Shown in pieces: positions 44,484-55,435 of a stretch of DNA of 64,000 nucleotides. Numbering within the stretch: the first letter of the stretch is position 1; the number at the start of each line of letters is the position of its first letter. The translations under genes and the position numbers were made by a program. This DNA is from Tetracladium setigerum (Eukaryota > Ascomycota > Leotiomycetes > Helotiales). The stretch is from positions 124,001 to 188,000 of the forward strand of contig PZJY01000010.1 of assembly GCA_031472005.1 (NCBI GenBank). The letters run 5' to 3'. The notes below the pieces were generated by a model. It was not told the origin of the DNA, ran no database searches, and saw nothing but the letters and a program-made list of their open reading frames with translations.

Positions 44484-46841
44484 ATGCAAAATCCTCCTGC
44501 GGATGCCGAGATGGGCAAACTGGAATCAAGGTCAAATCTAGACAGTCTTCTCACGCTATCTAAGCATGATCAACCGCTTTGCCCGAACTGTTCAGACTTA
44601 GACCTGGAAAGGCTCGCGATCTCGAGTATAGCGAATCCTTCCTATCATTCTTGTTCCTCTGGGGTCGAAATTTCGACGACAGGACCCATTTTCCTAACCA
44701 CAAAATCCGACTCGACGACAGAACCCGTCTTTCTAACAACAAAATCCGACAGTTCTACCGATTGGATTTGGGATGGGGGGACAAACAAAAACAGCGATGA
44801 TAATCATAGCGCTGTCGATATCAATTGCGTCCTGTGCGACTTCATGAATCACTGCTACTTCCTTGTCGAAGGAATCAAACTTCCGGATGGACCCTGTTGC
44901 ATTCTAGATGGGAAAACTTGGAGGCCAAAACTGGAAGTCCAAGAATGTGGCGGAGGATATGCGACGCTCCGTGTCAGCCAGTATACTTCACGTTCCAAAC
45001 CATCTATTAGCCAGCATACTTCGAGTTCTACATCGCGGTCACTCTATCCACCAGGATGCTACTTGGACATAGCTGTGGGGACTCCACCTCGAGTGTCTCC
45101 TGTCGAACCATTCTTCTCGTCCATAAACTCCGTCACTACGTTGATAGCAAAATGTCGTAACGAGCATCTCGCTTGCTGTTTTCGAGCAAGAGAACTTCAA
45201 AGCAAACGAAAATTGACCAAGCTACAAGTCATTGATTGTACCACTCGCCAGGTCGTACCAGCCCCAAGCTCATGTCAATTTGTCGCGCTGAGCTACGTGT
45301 GGGGAACATCCATCAAGCCACCACCACGAGCTCTAGATGCTTCCTCTTCTACCGATGCTGCGAAATTTCCTCAGACGATCGAGGACGCCATTCGGGTTAC
45401 CACATCCTTGGGACTGCAGTACTTATGGGTAGATTCGATCTGCATCCCACAAACCTCTGGCCCTGAATTTCAACATCAACTCCAGCAAATGGACATCGTC
45501 TACGCCTCAGCAGAAGTGACCATCATCGCCACCGGCAGCTCCAGTTCCAAAGGTCTCTTCGGCATCAGTCAAGCAAAAAGTCAACTACACAAGCGCGTCC
45601 ACATTCACACCGATTCGGGGACCAACCTTACCATCACAACATTTTTCGATCAGACCTTCAAATTTGTCAAAAGCTCACCATGGGCTACCCGGGGATGGAC
45701 CTTCCAAGAAAGCTTGCTCTCCAAACGTCGACTTTTCTTTGCCGAAGATCAAACTCTCTGGGACTGCGCCGAGGAATGGGGTTGCGAATCATTATCTCCA
45801 CGCTGCTCGGAAGCACACCTGCCCCGACCCATCTCCGACCGTGACAAGATTCTCGAGCTCTTGAGACCTTCAAGTTGGAAATCCTCTTTCCCTTCATCGT
45901 CAAATTTGTTGCGTAGTTCTATATATCAGCTTATTGGGACGTATAATGACAAGCAGTTGACGTACCCGACCGACATCTTGAACGCTTTCGCCGGTGTCTT
46001 CGCACAATTCCGCATATTTGATCCAACATTCAAACATCACTGGGGAGTGCCAATCATGGCAAGCGACCCAGCAATATCCATGAAGATCTTCCTCTTGGGA
46101 CTAGAATGGGAACAATCCGATCGCTATTTCACTGGAAAGTTAAGACGCCGCGCTGGATTCCCAAGTTGGTCATGGACTGGGTGGCATACGAGCCTGATGT
46201 ATTATGGCTGGCCACGGCCAAACGAACGCTATAAGCTTGTACCAGGTACAGAACTCTCCATCGAACTTGCCGACGAAAACAAAGCTCGTCTTCCATGGTC
46301 GACCTTCCTCTCCTCCATCACAGCCATATCCCTCCCACCCAACACATCAAGTCCCTACATCCACCTCCGCGGCTGGACCACGACCATAACAATAGCTCAA
46401 ATAGATCGCTCCAGCCCCATGGCAAAAATATATACGTGTGTCGCTCGCCTTGGACAACTTCCTCATTCATCCGCACAAATCTTCAATTTCTCCCCCACGG
46501 CTAACATGGAAGATCTGAATTGTCCTCGAGATATGAATGGGTTTCATCTCGTTCAGGGTATTCTTCTGGGTAGGATGGAACCGAAGAATGTGACGAATGA
46601 GTGGCATGATTTTTACTCCTTCCTACTCGTTGCAAGGGCGAAGGGAAAGCTGAGGCAGGGGGAGGACCGTGATCGTGATAAGAATGGTGATGATGATCAC
46701 TGGGTGAGAGTGGGTGTGTTGAGGGTAAATGGCAGGTTTAGAGTCTTGGGGAATAAGGATGGTTTTGAAGATATGAGGTTTTTTCAGGAATGGTTGGTGA
46801 CGGCGGTGAAGTTTAGGAGGAGGGAGTTTCGTTTGGGTTGA
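44484..46841 (+). CDS. HET-domain (heterokaryon incompatibility) protein
   Basis: Single uninterrupted frame of 785 residues. The N-terminus has CPNCSDLDLERL, typical of this protein class, and a second Cys pair (CVLCDF). The HET domain (about residues 265-420) has its defining motifs: FVALSYVWG, TIEDAIRVTTSLGLQYLWVDSICI, MDIVYASAEVTIIA and, further on, PWATRGWTFQESLLSKRRLFF. HET proteins trigger cell death on contact with unlike cells; the domain is TIR-like and may cleave NAD+ in some members. Probably cytosolic. The C-terminal half (about 480-785) is variable, and I do not assign it. The adjacent 2.7 kb of AT-rich, gene-free DNA suggests a fast-evolving locus. Confidence 0.92.
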   Translation: MQNPPADAEMGKLESRSNLDSLLTLSKHDQPLCPNCSDLDLERLAISSIANPSYHSCSSGVEISTTGPIFLTTKSDSTTEPVFLTTKSDSSTDWIWDGGTNKNSDDNHSAVDINCVLCDFMNHCYFLVEGIKLPDGPCCILDGKTWRPKLEVQECGGGYATLRVSQYTSRSKPSISQHTSSSTSRSLYPPGCYLDIAVGTPPRVSPVEPFFSSINSVTTLIAKCRNEHLACCFRARELQSKRKLTKLQVIDCTTRQVVPAPSSCQFVALSYVWGTSIKPPPRALDASSSTDAAKFPQTIEDAIRVTTSLGLQYLWVDSICIPQTSGPEFQHQLQQMDIVYASAEVTIIATGSSSSKGLFGISQAKSQLHKRVHIHTDSGTNLTITTFFDQTFKFVKSSPWATRGWTFQESLLSKRRLFFAEDQTLWDCAEEWGCESLSPRCSEAHLPRPISDRDKILELLRPSSWKSSFPSSSNLLRSSIYQLIGTYNDKQLTYPTDILNAFAGVFAQFRIFDPTFKHHWGVPIMASDPAISMKIFLLGLEWEQSDRYFTGKLRRRAGFPSWSWTGWHTSLMYYGWPRPNERYKLVPGTELSIELADENKARLPWSTFLSSITAISLPPNTSSPYIHLRGWTTTITIAQIDRSSPMAKIYTCVARLGQLPHSSAQIFNFSPTANMEDLNCPRDMNGFHLVQGILLGRMEPKNVTNEWHDFYSFLLVARAKGKLRQGEDRDRDKNGDDDHWVRVGVLRVNGRFRVLGNKDGFEDMRFFQEWLVTAVKFRRREFRLG

Positions 46842-49555
46842 GCTTCATAGGAAGGAAGGTAGGTAGCCTCGAGACTGAAAGAGAGACCAAACTATCTTAG
46901 GTTGGTAAGTAGAGACAGGGAAGGTAATTAGGGCCGGAATATATTAGTCTCCTTTCGCCTTTACTTTAAGCCAGGATAAACTTTGACCCGTATACTTACA
47001 TAATATCGTTAGCCTTCTCACGATATATAAGACTATTACTTGCCTGAATCAATATCTAGGAGTTGAGATCATATCTTTTATGGCTTATAACTATAACATC
47101 GTTGTCAAGTTCTTTGGGTAGTGCTATACCTAAGGTACGTTGCTAGGTAGGCACCGAGGAAGCTCGTCAATCGACCTCTCTTTAGATACAGTAACTATTC
47201 TCCGATGAGTAATTGACGGTTTGTTAAGAAGTCATTCTGTAGCCTTACAAACTCCAATCAAAAGAATAGCTAGCTATTTAACAAAGCCCCCAAAAAAAAA
47301 AAAAAAGAGGCGAAGTTAATTGTATTCCTGCTTCCAAATTCAAAAGTATTAATAGTAATTAGTAAAGTTACTAACTCTAAGAAAGCTCGCCAACGCATTC
47401 GTCTGCTTTATAGAAAGATATGTCGGTCTGTTAAACCCAAATATTTCGATTGTATTTACTTGGCTTGTGTTAGTTACACTTATGATATGTAACACGTCTA
47501 GCGTAAGTAGTCAAGTGTTCAAGCAAGTGCTATCACATATTGGTGGCGTACTAAGGGGCAAGCCGGTATTATATTGTGAAGTCTCTAAAACTATATTTAG
47601 GAGGGGGAGCATAGCTTTATATATATCTATATATCTTAATAGCACCGGCTGTCACATGATAACCGACGCTCAGTGTTAGCGAGGTACTCTTAGCTATTAA
47701 ATCGGAAATGGCAATCATCCAGAAGTCCCTACTAACGACTAGTGGGGAACTCGGTTGGAGATCCTCTTGGGAAACTGATGAGGGAGCAGTTGGTGAAACA
47801 GGAAGACTTTTGAATACAATTTAAAGGAAACAGGGAACACCGATACGTCAATACCCTGAAATCCTTCGAGTCGGGAAGTGTTTGCCAAATACAGGAATCA
47901 AGAGGCGTTCCAGACCCTCTAAAAACTTGCTGGGTATCCATATACGTAGCTGAATTAGCCGACCGTGCTCGGAGTGCTCCGCCTCCGTGCTACCGCATCA
48001 TTTACCTGGGCGTAGGTTTCTTTCCCAAAGCATTACTATATGAAAAGTGTCACTAGCCTTTAGCCGTCCTCTTTCTGCTCAAGGCACTCTTGATCTTGAC
48101 AGAGAGCAAGACCTTTGTAGAAACCTAGGAAACACTAGAAACGTAGATGATTCCTTGAGGGGATTGAAAAGTGGTAAAGAAGGATGTTATACCTATAACG
48201 ACGGTGGATCTCTGGGAGAACACTCTCAAAACCGCATTTCAATGGCTAGAATGTCAGAATACAAGAATTAATTCTTAAAAAAGAAAACAACAAAAGTATC
48301 ACTATACCTTAAAAGAATACGAATATCTGTTCCAAAAATTTACAAATTTAATTTTCGCAATAAATTTTAAGAGCTTTGGTGTTCTTGCACGTGTCATTTG
48401 GGTCGTCTTTTTCTCCTCCGGAGAGAAGAGCGATGCAGCAGCCAAGCCCTTAGGCGAGAGATTCTCTGTTCAGGCAATCCCGGTTTCCTGATGCAGAATC
48501 ATCAACCCGCAGATTATTGAAGAGTCGAAGAGTATTAATTATATACAACAGCTCGCTGAGGAGGATGGCGCAGTTTGGCCAGAACACGCCCCGGCTCGCC
48601 CAAGCAGCAGCAACAAATCGGGCCTGGCAGCCATTCCATTGGTAGTGCATTATATTTGTTCGGCATTTAAGAATCTAATACATAATGTCGGAAAAGAAAC
48701 AAGTTGCTGCATTGTTTGCGCCGAAAATTCTTCCCCAAGTAAACCAATAATAGCTCTTGAATACTACTGTACTCAATTTGTCCTCTAAATTGGCCAGCAG
48801 AAATAGCGTATCATTTTAAGACTCGGGAGTTAAACTTTCCATCAATTGCTTGGAGAATTCCAAGCTTTACCAAGACCTTTGTTTGGTTTAGGATAAATAT
48901 ATTCTCGCCTTTGTATTAATCATCAGTTCCCCTCCTACAATCTCCCGCAAGAAACCTGCCCACTTCAGAAAGACCGACGAGGAACCGACAATTAATAGTT
49001 TAATTGAGAGGTTGTAGCCAAGAGCAACAAGAGCCAAGAGTCCGGCGTTGCTAGGCGTAAGCGTTGAGCTTCTGAAAAATGTATGAAGTAGAGTACTTTA
49101 AATTTAGCGAATTGCATCTGCGGGGATACGGGGGATGTTCGATGATCGATCAAATCGCTGACCTGGCAATAACAATCTAGATTGTAGTATTGAGGTGACC
49201 AGATCTGGACGATAAATTTCCGTTTAAGGAGAGCAGGCTATGCACTTCCCGCCAGTAATCTAGGCGGGTGAAATAATTAAGCGGGATCCAGATGGAATTC
49301 TCTAAACCCAAGCTTTTCCACCACTTGTCTTGTTTCATCTACCCGCCAAGTAATTCCCATTCTCCCAAAAGTCAAGGAGCATCTCCGAAGATGTATTATT
49401 ATAGAGTGCGAACAAGGGTTACCACTAACGGACCGTCGATCTTGTTGTCGAGAACCCTTGGGCAAGCCTCATGAAGGACTATATAGAGAGAGCGCAATGC
49501 GCCGTGAAAAGAAACGAAAATTTCCCTCATCAAGGTTCACGTCCTAACAGCAACC
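46842..49555. other. AT-rich gene-free block (2.7 kb)
   Basis: Long TA-rich stretches (e.g. around 46960-47110 and 47580-47660) and a 15-base A run at 47292. No open frame longer than about 75 codons on either strand and no domain signal. No terminal repeats that I can pair by eye. It could be a decayed, RIP-mutated element; this is an impression from composition only. Confidence 0.5.
49480..49486 (+). promoter_or_regulatory. TATA element of the pectate lyase gene
   Basis: TATATAG lies about 75 bp upstream of the ATG at 49556, as expected for an inducible secreted hydrolase. Confidence 0.45.
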
Positions 49556-50752
49556 ATGAAGGCCAACATTCTTCTCTTCTGCTCTCTCTTTGGCCTTGCC
49601 ATCGCACAAACTTGCCCTGATAGTGGAGTCAATGGCTATGCCAGCGCCGCAGGAGGCACAACCGGTGGTGGAAATGCTACTCCCGTCACTGTCACCAACG
49701 CTGCCGACTTGAAAGCCCAGGCCTCTGCATCTGGTGCTCGTGTCATTATCATCAGGGGAACAATCAACACTGCTGGCGTTGTCAACGTTGCAAGTGACAA
49801 GACTATTCGGGGTCAAGACGCAAGTGCCGGTATTGTTGGAGGTTTCAGCATGAATGGAGTTAAGAATGTTATCATCAAGAACCTCAACGTTCAAGCCGGC
49901 GCGGCTGCTGATGCCATTGCAAGCAAAAACTCACACCACATCTGGTACGACCACCTCAATGTCTGGGATGCCACTGATGGAATTCTGGATATCACCGTCG
50001 AGTCCGACTACCAAACCGTATCTTGGTGCAAATTCTGGTACAGCAACAAAGCAGCCGCTCATCGTTTCGCCAGTCTCGTTGGCTCGGGAGGTGGCACCCA
50101 GCCGAAGGATGAGGGCAAGCTTCATGTAACCTATCACCACAACTGGTGGGCCGAAAATGTCGACCAGCGCATGCCCCGAGTGATGTACGGTGAGGGTCAC
50201 ATCTACAACAACTTTTACAACTCGCCCGGCAATTCTTACTGCATCGGCTTCGGCTCTTATGGATCGGTCCTCGTCCAGAACAACTACTTCAAGGACGTCA
50301 AGAGTCCTCATGAGTTCATGTACAATGTCTACGCATACGCCTCCACCCCAGGGAATGTTTACGACAACACCTCCGGAAGCAGGGATACTGGCAGGAAGGG
50401 AACTGAGCACGTCGTAGGACAGGAGTCGTTCACTGCTGACCCCTTCACGCCACCGTACTCATACACGCTGGATGCTGCCGCAGGTATCCCCGACCTTGTC
50501 AAGAGATGTGCTGGACCACGTGCTTCCTCTGGAACCTCCAACGTTGTCACCTCTTCTCGTGCTACCACTTCTCAAGCCCAAGCTGTGACCACTTCTCGAG
50601 CTCCAGCTGTTACCACCTCTGCGAGTGGTGGCGGTGCTTGTGCTGCTTTATGGGGGCAGTGTGGTGGCTCCGGATATACTGGTCCTAAGTGCTGTGCTTC
50701 AGGTAGCACTTGCAAAGTCGCAAGTGAGTGGTACTCTCAATGTTTGGCATAG
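49556..50752 (+). CDS. Secreted pectate lyase (PL1) with C-terminal CBM1
   Basis: Single frame of 398 residues without introns. A signal peptide (about 1-17, ending LAIAQ) precedes a PL1 parallel beta-helix: GTINTAGVVNVASDKTIRG, KNVIIKNLNVQ, HHIWYDHLNVWD, HVTYHHNWWAENVDQRMPRV and HIYNNFYN. The DxD-type calcium site (AIASKNSHHIWYDH region) and the conserved RMPRV arginine are visible. It cleaves polygalacturonate by beta-elimination outside the cell. A Ser/Thr/Ala linker (about 320-360) leads to a fungal cellulose-binding module: WGQCGGSGYTGPKCC with paired Cys, ending YSQCLA. The CBM1 would hold the enzyme on cellulose beside its pectin substrate. Start is the first ATG after a TATA element. 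Confidence 0.95.
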   Translation: MKANILLFCSLFGLAIAQTCPDSGVNGYASAAGGTTGGGNATPVTVTNAADLKAQASASGARVIIIRGTINTAGVVNVASDKTIRGQDASAGIVGGFSMNGVKNVIIKNLNVQAGAAADAIASKNSHHIWYDHLNVWDATDGILDITVESDYQTVSWCKFWYSNKAAAHRFASLVGSGGGTQPKDEGKLHVTYHHNWWAENVDQRMPRVMYGEGHIYNNFYNSPGNSYCIGFGSYGSVLVQNNYFKDVKSPHEFMYNVYAYASTPGNVYDNTSGSRDTGRKGTEHVVGQESFTADPFTPPYSYTLDAAAGIPDLVKRCAGPRASSGTSNVVTSSRATTSQAQAVTTSRAPAVTTSASGGGACAALWGQCGGSGYTGPKCCASGSTCKVASEWYSQCLA

Positions 50753-52093
50753 GGATTTTAAAATGGTTTGAGAAAGAAACTGGGTTGAGAAGGACAGAGA
50801 GAGATTGATCAGAGAGCAAGAACCAAAAGCTAATTTCGAGAAAAATGAAATTATTTTCTGAATATTTTGAGATAAAAGCTGTAACAATGTGGCACTTACC
50901 AGAGTATCAATATCTACCACTTCATGGCCTTTCCAGCTCTCTAGTTGCCTGACCAGAGCCTTGCATTGCGGAGATGTGTTAGCTGTTTCCGTATTAATTT
51001 AAGTTAAATGTGAAAAAGGTCTTCTTCCTTACTTGTCTAGAGACTAAAAGTCTGGCCAAGAGAGCAGTGAGGGAGAGATAATGATAAGAATGGTCAATAC
51101 ATGGTGAATAAATGCTGAAAGTGTAGGAGACGACACATGGTCACTAGAACAAGACATCCAGTACACCCTTAAGCGATGCATGGGAATATGTGGAGAGAGC
51201 ACTTTGCTACAGCTGATATGTTGCGGAGCAGGATACAAACTTTGTTCGAGGTTCATCGTTCGTAAGATCTTACAGGACGCCAGAATGGGTGCTACATTGT
51301 AATGCACAGGCTAACTCAAGGCGCGCTCAGGATGCTCAGGGTCCGCTCAAGCATGGTTAGGCTCGTCTCAGGCTCGGCTGATCCTCGGCTCAGGTTAAAG
51401 CAGTAGTTTCTCATGTCCGCAGACTAAAACGGAACTAGCGAAAGGGAAAATTAATCCTGAGTCTATGGGTATCGCATTCTTTTGGCACCCCCACACTTCC
51501 ACGCCTCTCTCACACTCCTCTGATACTTCTCTCATACTTCTCTCACAGTGCCTCCTATCAATAACCATGCTCTCACAACCTTTAAACAAGTTTATAAGAT
51601 TAGAATTCCTCAACAAAATCATCCACAGATTAGCAAAATTTCAATTTATTCTTTTTTATTTTTTTCTATCTAGTCAAGTTTCTGCACGCCCTATTGCACC
51701 AAAGAAAACGGACAATCGAACAACTCATCTAGCTCGAGCTCCATATGAATACTTATAAACTCCAAAGCTCGCTCAAATGGGGGTATCTGCCATTGCCACT
51801 GGCTATGCTTTCTCAAAACGCCAAAAGCAAAGGGAGCCAAACCAAACCAACGAATGTCAATATGCTTTTTTCGTCACTCATCAATTCATCTCCTTCACCG
51901 CTTCATCAATCAAGCAGCATCCATGCAGTAAGTGTCATCTATCCATTCTTTCACACTTCTTTCCATTTAATTCCCATCATTAAGTAAACCAAACCATCAG
52001 GCCGATCAAAGACCAACCGCCTAGTAACAGAGGTTACAACACCAGGTGCAGCAAAATTCCTTCTCGGGGACTTCGCAAATGCCATTCGGCGCT
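50753..52093. other. Intergenic (1.3 kb), no supported gene
   Basis: Contains several copies of a GCTCAGG-like motif (51320-51400) and small open frames at 51465-51987 that do not join into a credible gene. Confidence 0.45.
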
Positions 52094-55000
52094 TCAAGCA
52101 GCCAATTCATGCTTCATCCAGGCATGAGTCATCAACAAGTCGCGAGAGACGTTATCGATCTCGCCATGTTCGAAGGCTTTGCGTGGGAAGTTCTTGTCCT
52201 CGTTGCGTGGACTGGTGATTTTCTTGTTGCCAATGTAGAGAGCGAAATCGCCAGCTCTGGTCAAGAGCACACAATTGCGGCCACGAGAAGTCATGAAGCC
52301 TAACTTCTCAGAAGAGGTGTAGTCGCCAATCATAACCTTGCGGGAGCCACCTTGGTAAGAATCGATAGGTGCGACCTTGACCAGGGAGAAAGCATGGGGT
52401 TGGCCTTTGTTCTTGTAGCTGTGTTCCATCTTGCGCAAGGCAAATGACATCTTCTTGCACTGGGCTTGGTAAGGAGATGTGTAGCCAATATCCTCAGGTG
52501 GAACTTCGAGATCAACAATGCACTTCTCGATAAAATTGATGCAGAATGCCAAGTTGCCGAGATTGAATGACGAAGAAGTCAAGTTGTCCTTCTGAGAAGG
52601 GGAGTGGCTGCTGAAGAACGCAATCGCACCGGGTTGTTTGTCATCACCATCAGTCTTGAAGTTCTCGTGGATCAGATTGCCAACTGGAATGCTCCAAACG
52701 TGCTTTTCCAGGTCTGCAGAGTTGGGGTGAGGCTTGACCTTGCCGTCGTAAAACATCTTTGAAGGGATCTCGATGATACCCTTAGCTGATCGGCGATTAT
52801 CAGTGAGCATGATAGATGGCCATTTGGCATCAAGCAATAATTGCATCGGCGATATCTCCAACGAACGCATGAATCCAGTCAAGGGACTAGGACCAACGAC
52901 AACTGGGAAGAGCTGATGGGGGTCACCAAGCACAAATGCTTGCTTAAATCGATATCTAGCGACGACATTCAACCAATCAGGGATTGAGGATTGCCCAGCT
53001 TCATCGGTCCAGAACGTCTTCGAGGAGTCTCGAAAGTTCTCAACATACATGTCTGTCGCCAGGTATGTCAAAGTACCCACAAGAACCGATGTCTGCTTGA
53101 TTGTGTAAGCGAAGAGCTTGGAAGTGTCCTGACCAAAGGTTCGCAACTCATCGCCGTTCAAAGCGTCCGTGCCATTCTTTGCAAGCTTCTGCATCAATGT
53201 TCTGAACTCCTCGCACTTGGACTTGTATAGCCTCGTGTAGTTGTTTGGAGGGAATCCCGTGAAGCCAGCGGTGCAGAGTGAGTGGTAACTCAAAGACATC
53301 TTTAGGGCGGCAACCTTGTCGTCAATGGGACTCTGCTCGCCAACACACTTGTTGATGACATTGAGAAAGTCCTTGATGACCGTCTTGGCTTGGAGGTTGT
53401 CATCATTGCACCATCCATCGGCGGAGTAGGTTCCAACCATGTCAGAGGAACAATCGAATGAATCTGCATGATTCAAGGCACCATTGGAAGACTCGTGAAA
53501 AGCTCTCATCACAATCTTGCCTTTGAGTTCAGCCTTGCTCTTGAACATGCTCTGGATTACGGAGGCTGCTACCTCGGCCCCGATATTTGAGGGTGCACCA
53601 ACAATATGAGGTCTGTTGAAAGCGAGGGTATGAGCCATGATCATGGTAGACATCAAGACGGTCTTTCCGGTACCTGCAGGTCCAACCAAAACTCCAACCG
53701 GCTCAGGGGCATTGCAGAAAAGGTTTTTGATCGCATCCCGCTGATCTGTATCGCGAAAGTCTGATACAAAACGGATCCCACTTCCCAACCAATTCGTGTG
53801 CTTCTTTGGGACGGATGTGTGGAATAGCAGGAACTGGCGGAAAGCCTCGATTTCAGCACACTTGGTCCAAGCTTTGTAGGTCTCGTCATCAACATGCTTG
53901 CGGATATTGTATCGAGCTCCTCGTTGCATAGCTTCAATGGCAGTTGCTTGGCGGCGGGCAGTGGTGTCGCTTAATTCGACACGAGCGGCGACAGCAAACT
54001 TTGGTGTGGTCTTCAAGATTTCTACGTAGGCAGCTTCGTCCGTTAGGCTACTCATCACCCCAGGAGCGAGATCCGTCTCGACGAAATCAAGAATTTCATG
54101 GGCTCGGGTGTACTGATTGGTGCCAATGGGGTGGGCCTGTCGCGGTCTGTACAAGATGAGGTTGATGTCACCTGAGAGGTGTGGTCGTAGTGGCGCAATG
54201 ACTTTCGAAGGCCATCTCTCGTTTTTTGAGATTCCAACAACATCAAAGAAGATCCAAAGCTGCTCGCCTTCCTTTGGTTTGAAGGTGATGTCGGTTAACG
54301 GTCTGAGAAGAGCAAAGTACTTCTCCTTCCCACCTTGTCCGAGCTCGAAGGTTTGCAAAACAAATTTGGCATTATTAAACTCTTTTGCAGAAGCTGTGAA
54401 GTGATTAGCCGGGTTCAACTGGATGAGATGCGGGCTTCATACTTTGATGGAACTCATTCAGCTCGATGACACCCATTCCATACTTGGTAAACAAATCTGT
54501 AACGTTGAGAGATACAGGAAGGGAAGGCTCATAAAGAACAACAGGTCGCTCTGGAGGTTGTGCCATCTAGGAGAGATGTCAGCAGGCTTCATAAAAAGTC
54601 AGGAGCTATGAATAATTACGTCGTTGAAAATGGTGATAGTTTCGAGATGGTAGAACTTGCGATAAAAGTCGCCATCAATATCACCCTTGTGACGAACTGC
54701 AAGTCTAGCAATTGGGCCTGACAGTGGCTGGCTTGCAGTATCGAGAACATAGAGCGTAAGCTTGTTGTCAGTTCCGAAAAGCTTTTGGATTGCAGCCATG
54801 TCCTTTCCGCCAACGGAGAATTTGTGTTGGATGAACAGGTTGTGGCAGGTCAAACCAATTGCTTCGAAGTCAACCTCGAGCTTCTTGAGAAACGGGATAC
54901 CGCGTGGGAAACGAGTGGCAGCAGCATCAAACGACTTTTTGATACACTCTGGAGCCAAGGTACTACTGATGGGAGTGCAGACAATGCTATTTGCACCTTG

Positions 55001-55435
55001 GGCATAGAGTTTGATCGTGACAACGTGAGCACTCATCTCATCCTTGCCCCTCTCGCGGACGGGAAGCCTGTGTGCAAGTTAGCAGCAGCAATGATGAGAG
55101 AGGTCGAGACGGCTGAAGCAGCTAATCCATAGAGAGTTCAGAACTTACGAGACCTTCAGAGTGAGAGTGCTGGGGAACGCATGGCCTTGGTTGTTGATGT
55201 TTGGCATCTCAACTGCGACGGTGATGGAGCAGAGTGTTGGATCAACAGCCGCGTCAGGGTACAGGAGAACACCATGACCCCCTCCCACGGAATCGGGGAT
55301 CATGGCAAACCACTTGTCACGACTGCCAGTTGAACGAGCAATACCGCTCACGACGAACCCGGTTCGCTTTGGGGCGCGAGAGCCTGGAGGAGAAACAGGT
55401 GGGGAGAGGGGAGCCATCTTGTTGGATTTGGACAT
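52094..55435 (-). CDS. Superfamily 1 (UPF1/SEN1-like) helicase of unknown role
   Basis: Four exons (55149-55435, 54620-55067, 54443-54566, 52094-54393) give 1052 residues in one frame. The helicase lies in the last exon: motif I VGPAGTGKTVLM, motif II TDEAGQSS (DEAG), motif III VLGDPHQLFPVV, motif IV-like YTSPYQAQCKK, motif V DSYQGGSRKVMIGD and motif VI TSRGRNCVLLTRA. This order is typical of UPF1-like RNA/DNA helicases. The N-terminal about 330 residues are not recognised. Introns are canonical (branch TGCTAACT and GGCTAATC) and each junction keeps phase. The start MSKSNKMAPLS was chosen over an in-frame upstream codon because the region before it is low-complexity. The cellular role is open: RNA surveillance, or defence against mobile elements. 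Confidence 0.85.

Noticed and set aside
44921..44937. TTGGAGGCCAAAAC in the HET gene resembles box A of the repeat
   Set aside because: It lies in well-behaved coding sequence with no box B nearby, so the match is probably chance.
51465..51987. Overlapping small plus-strand open frames that might be joined into a small secreted protein
   Set aside because: No convincing signal peptide plus intron combination; donor and acceptor choices do not yield a conserved-looking product.
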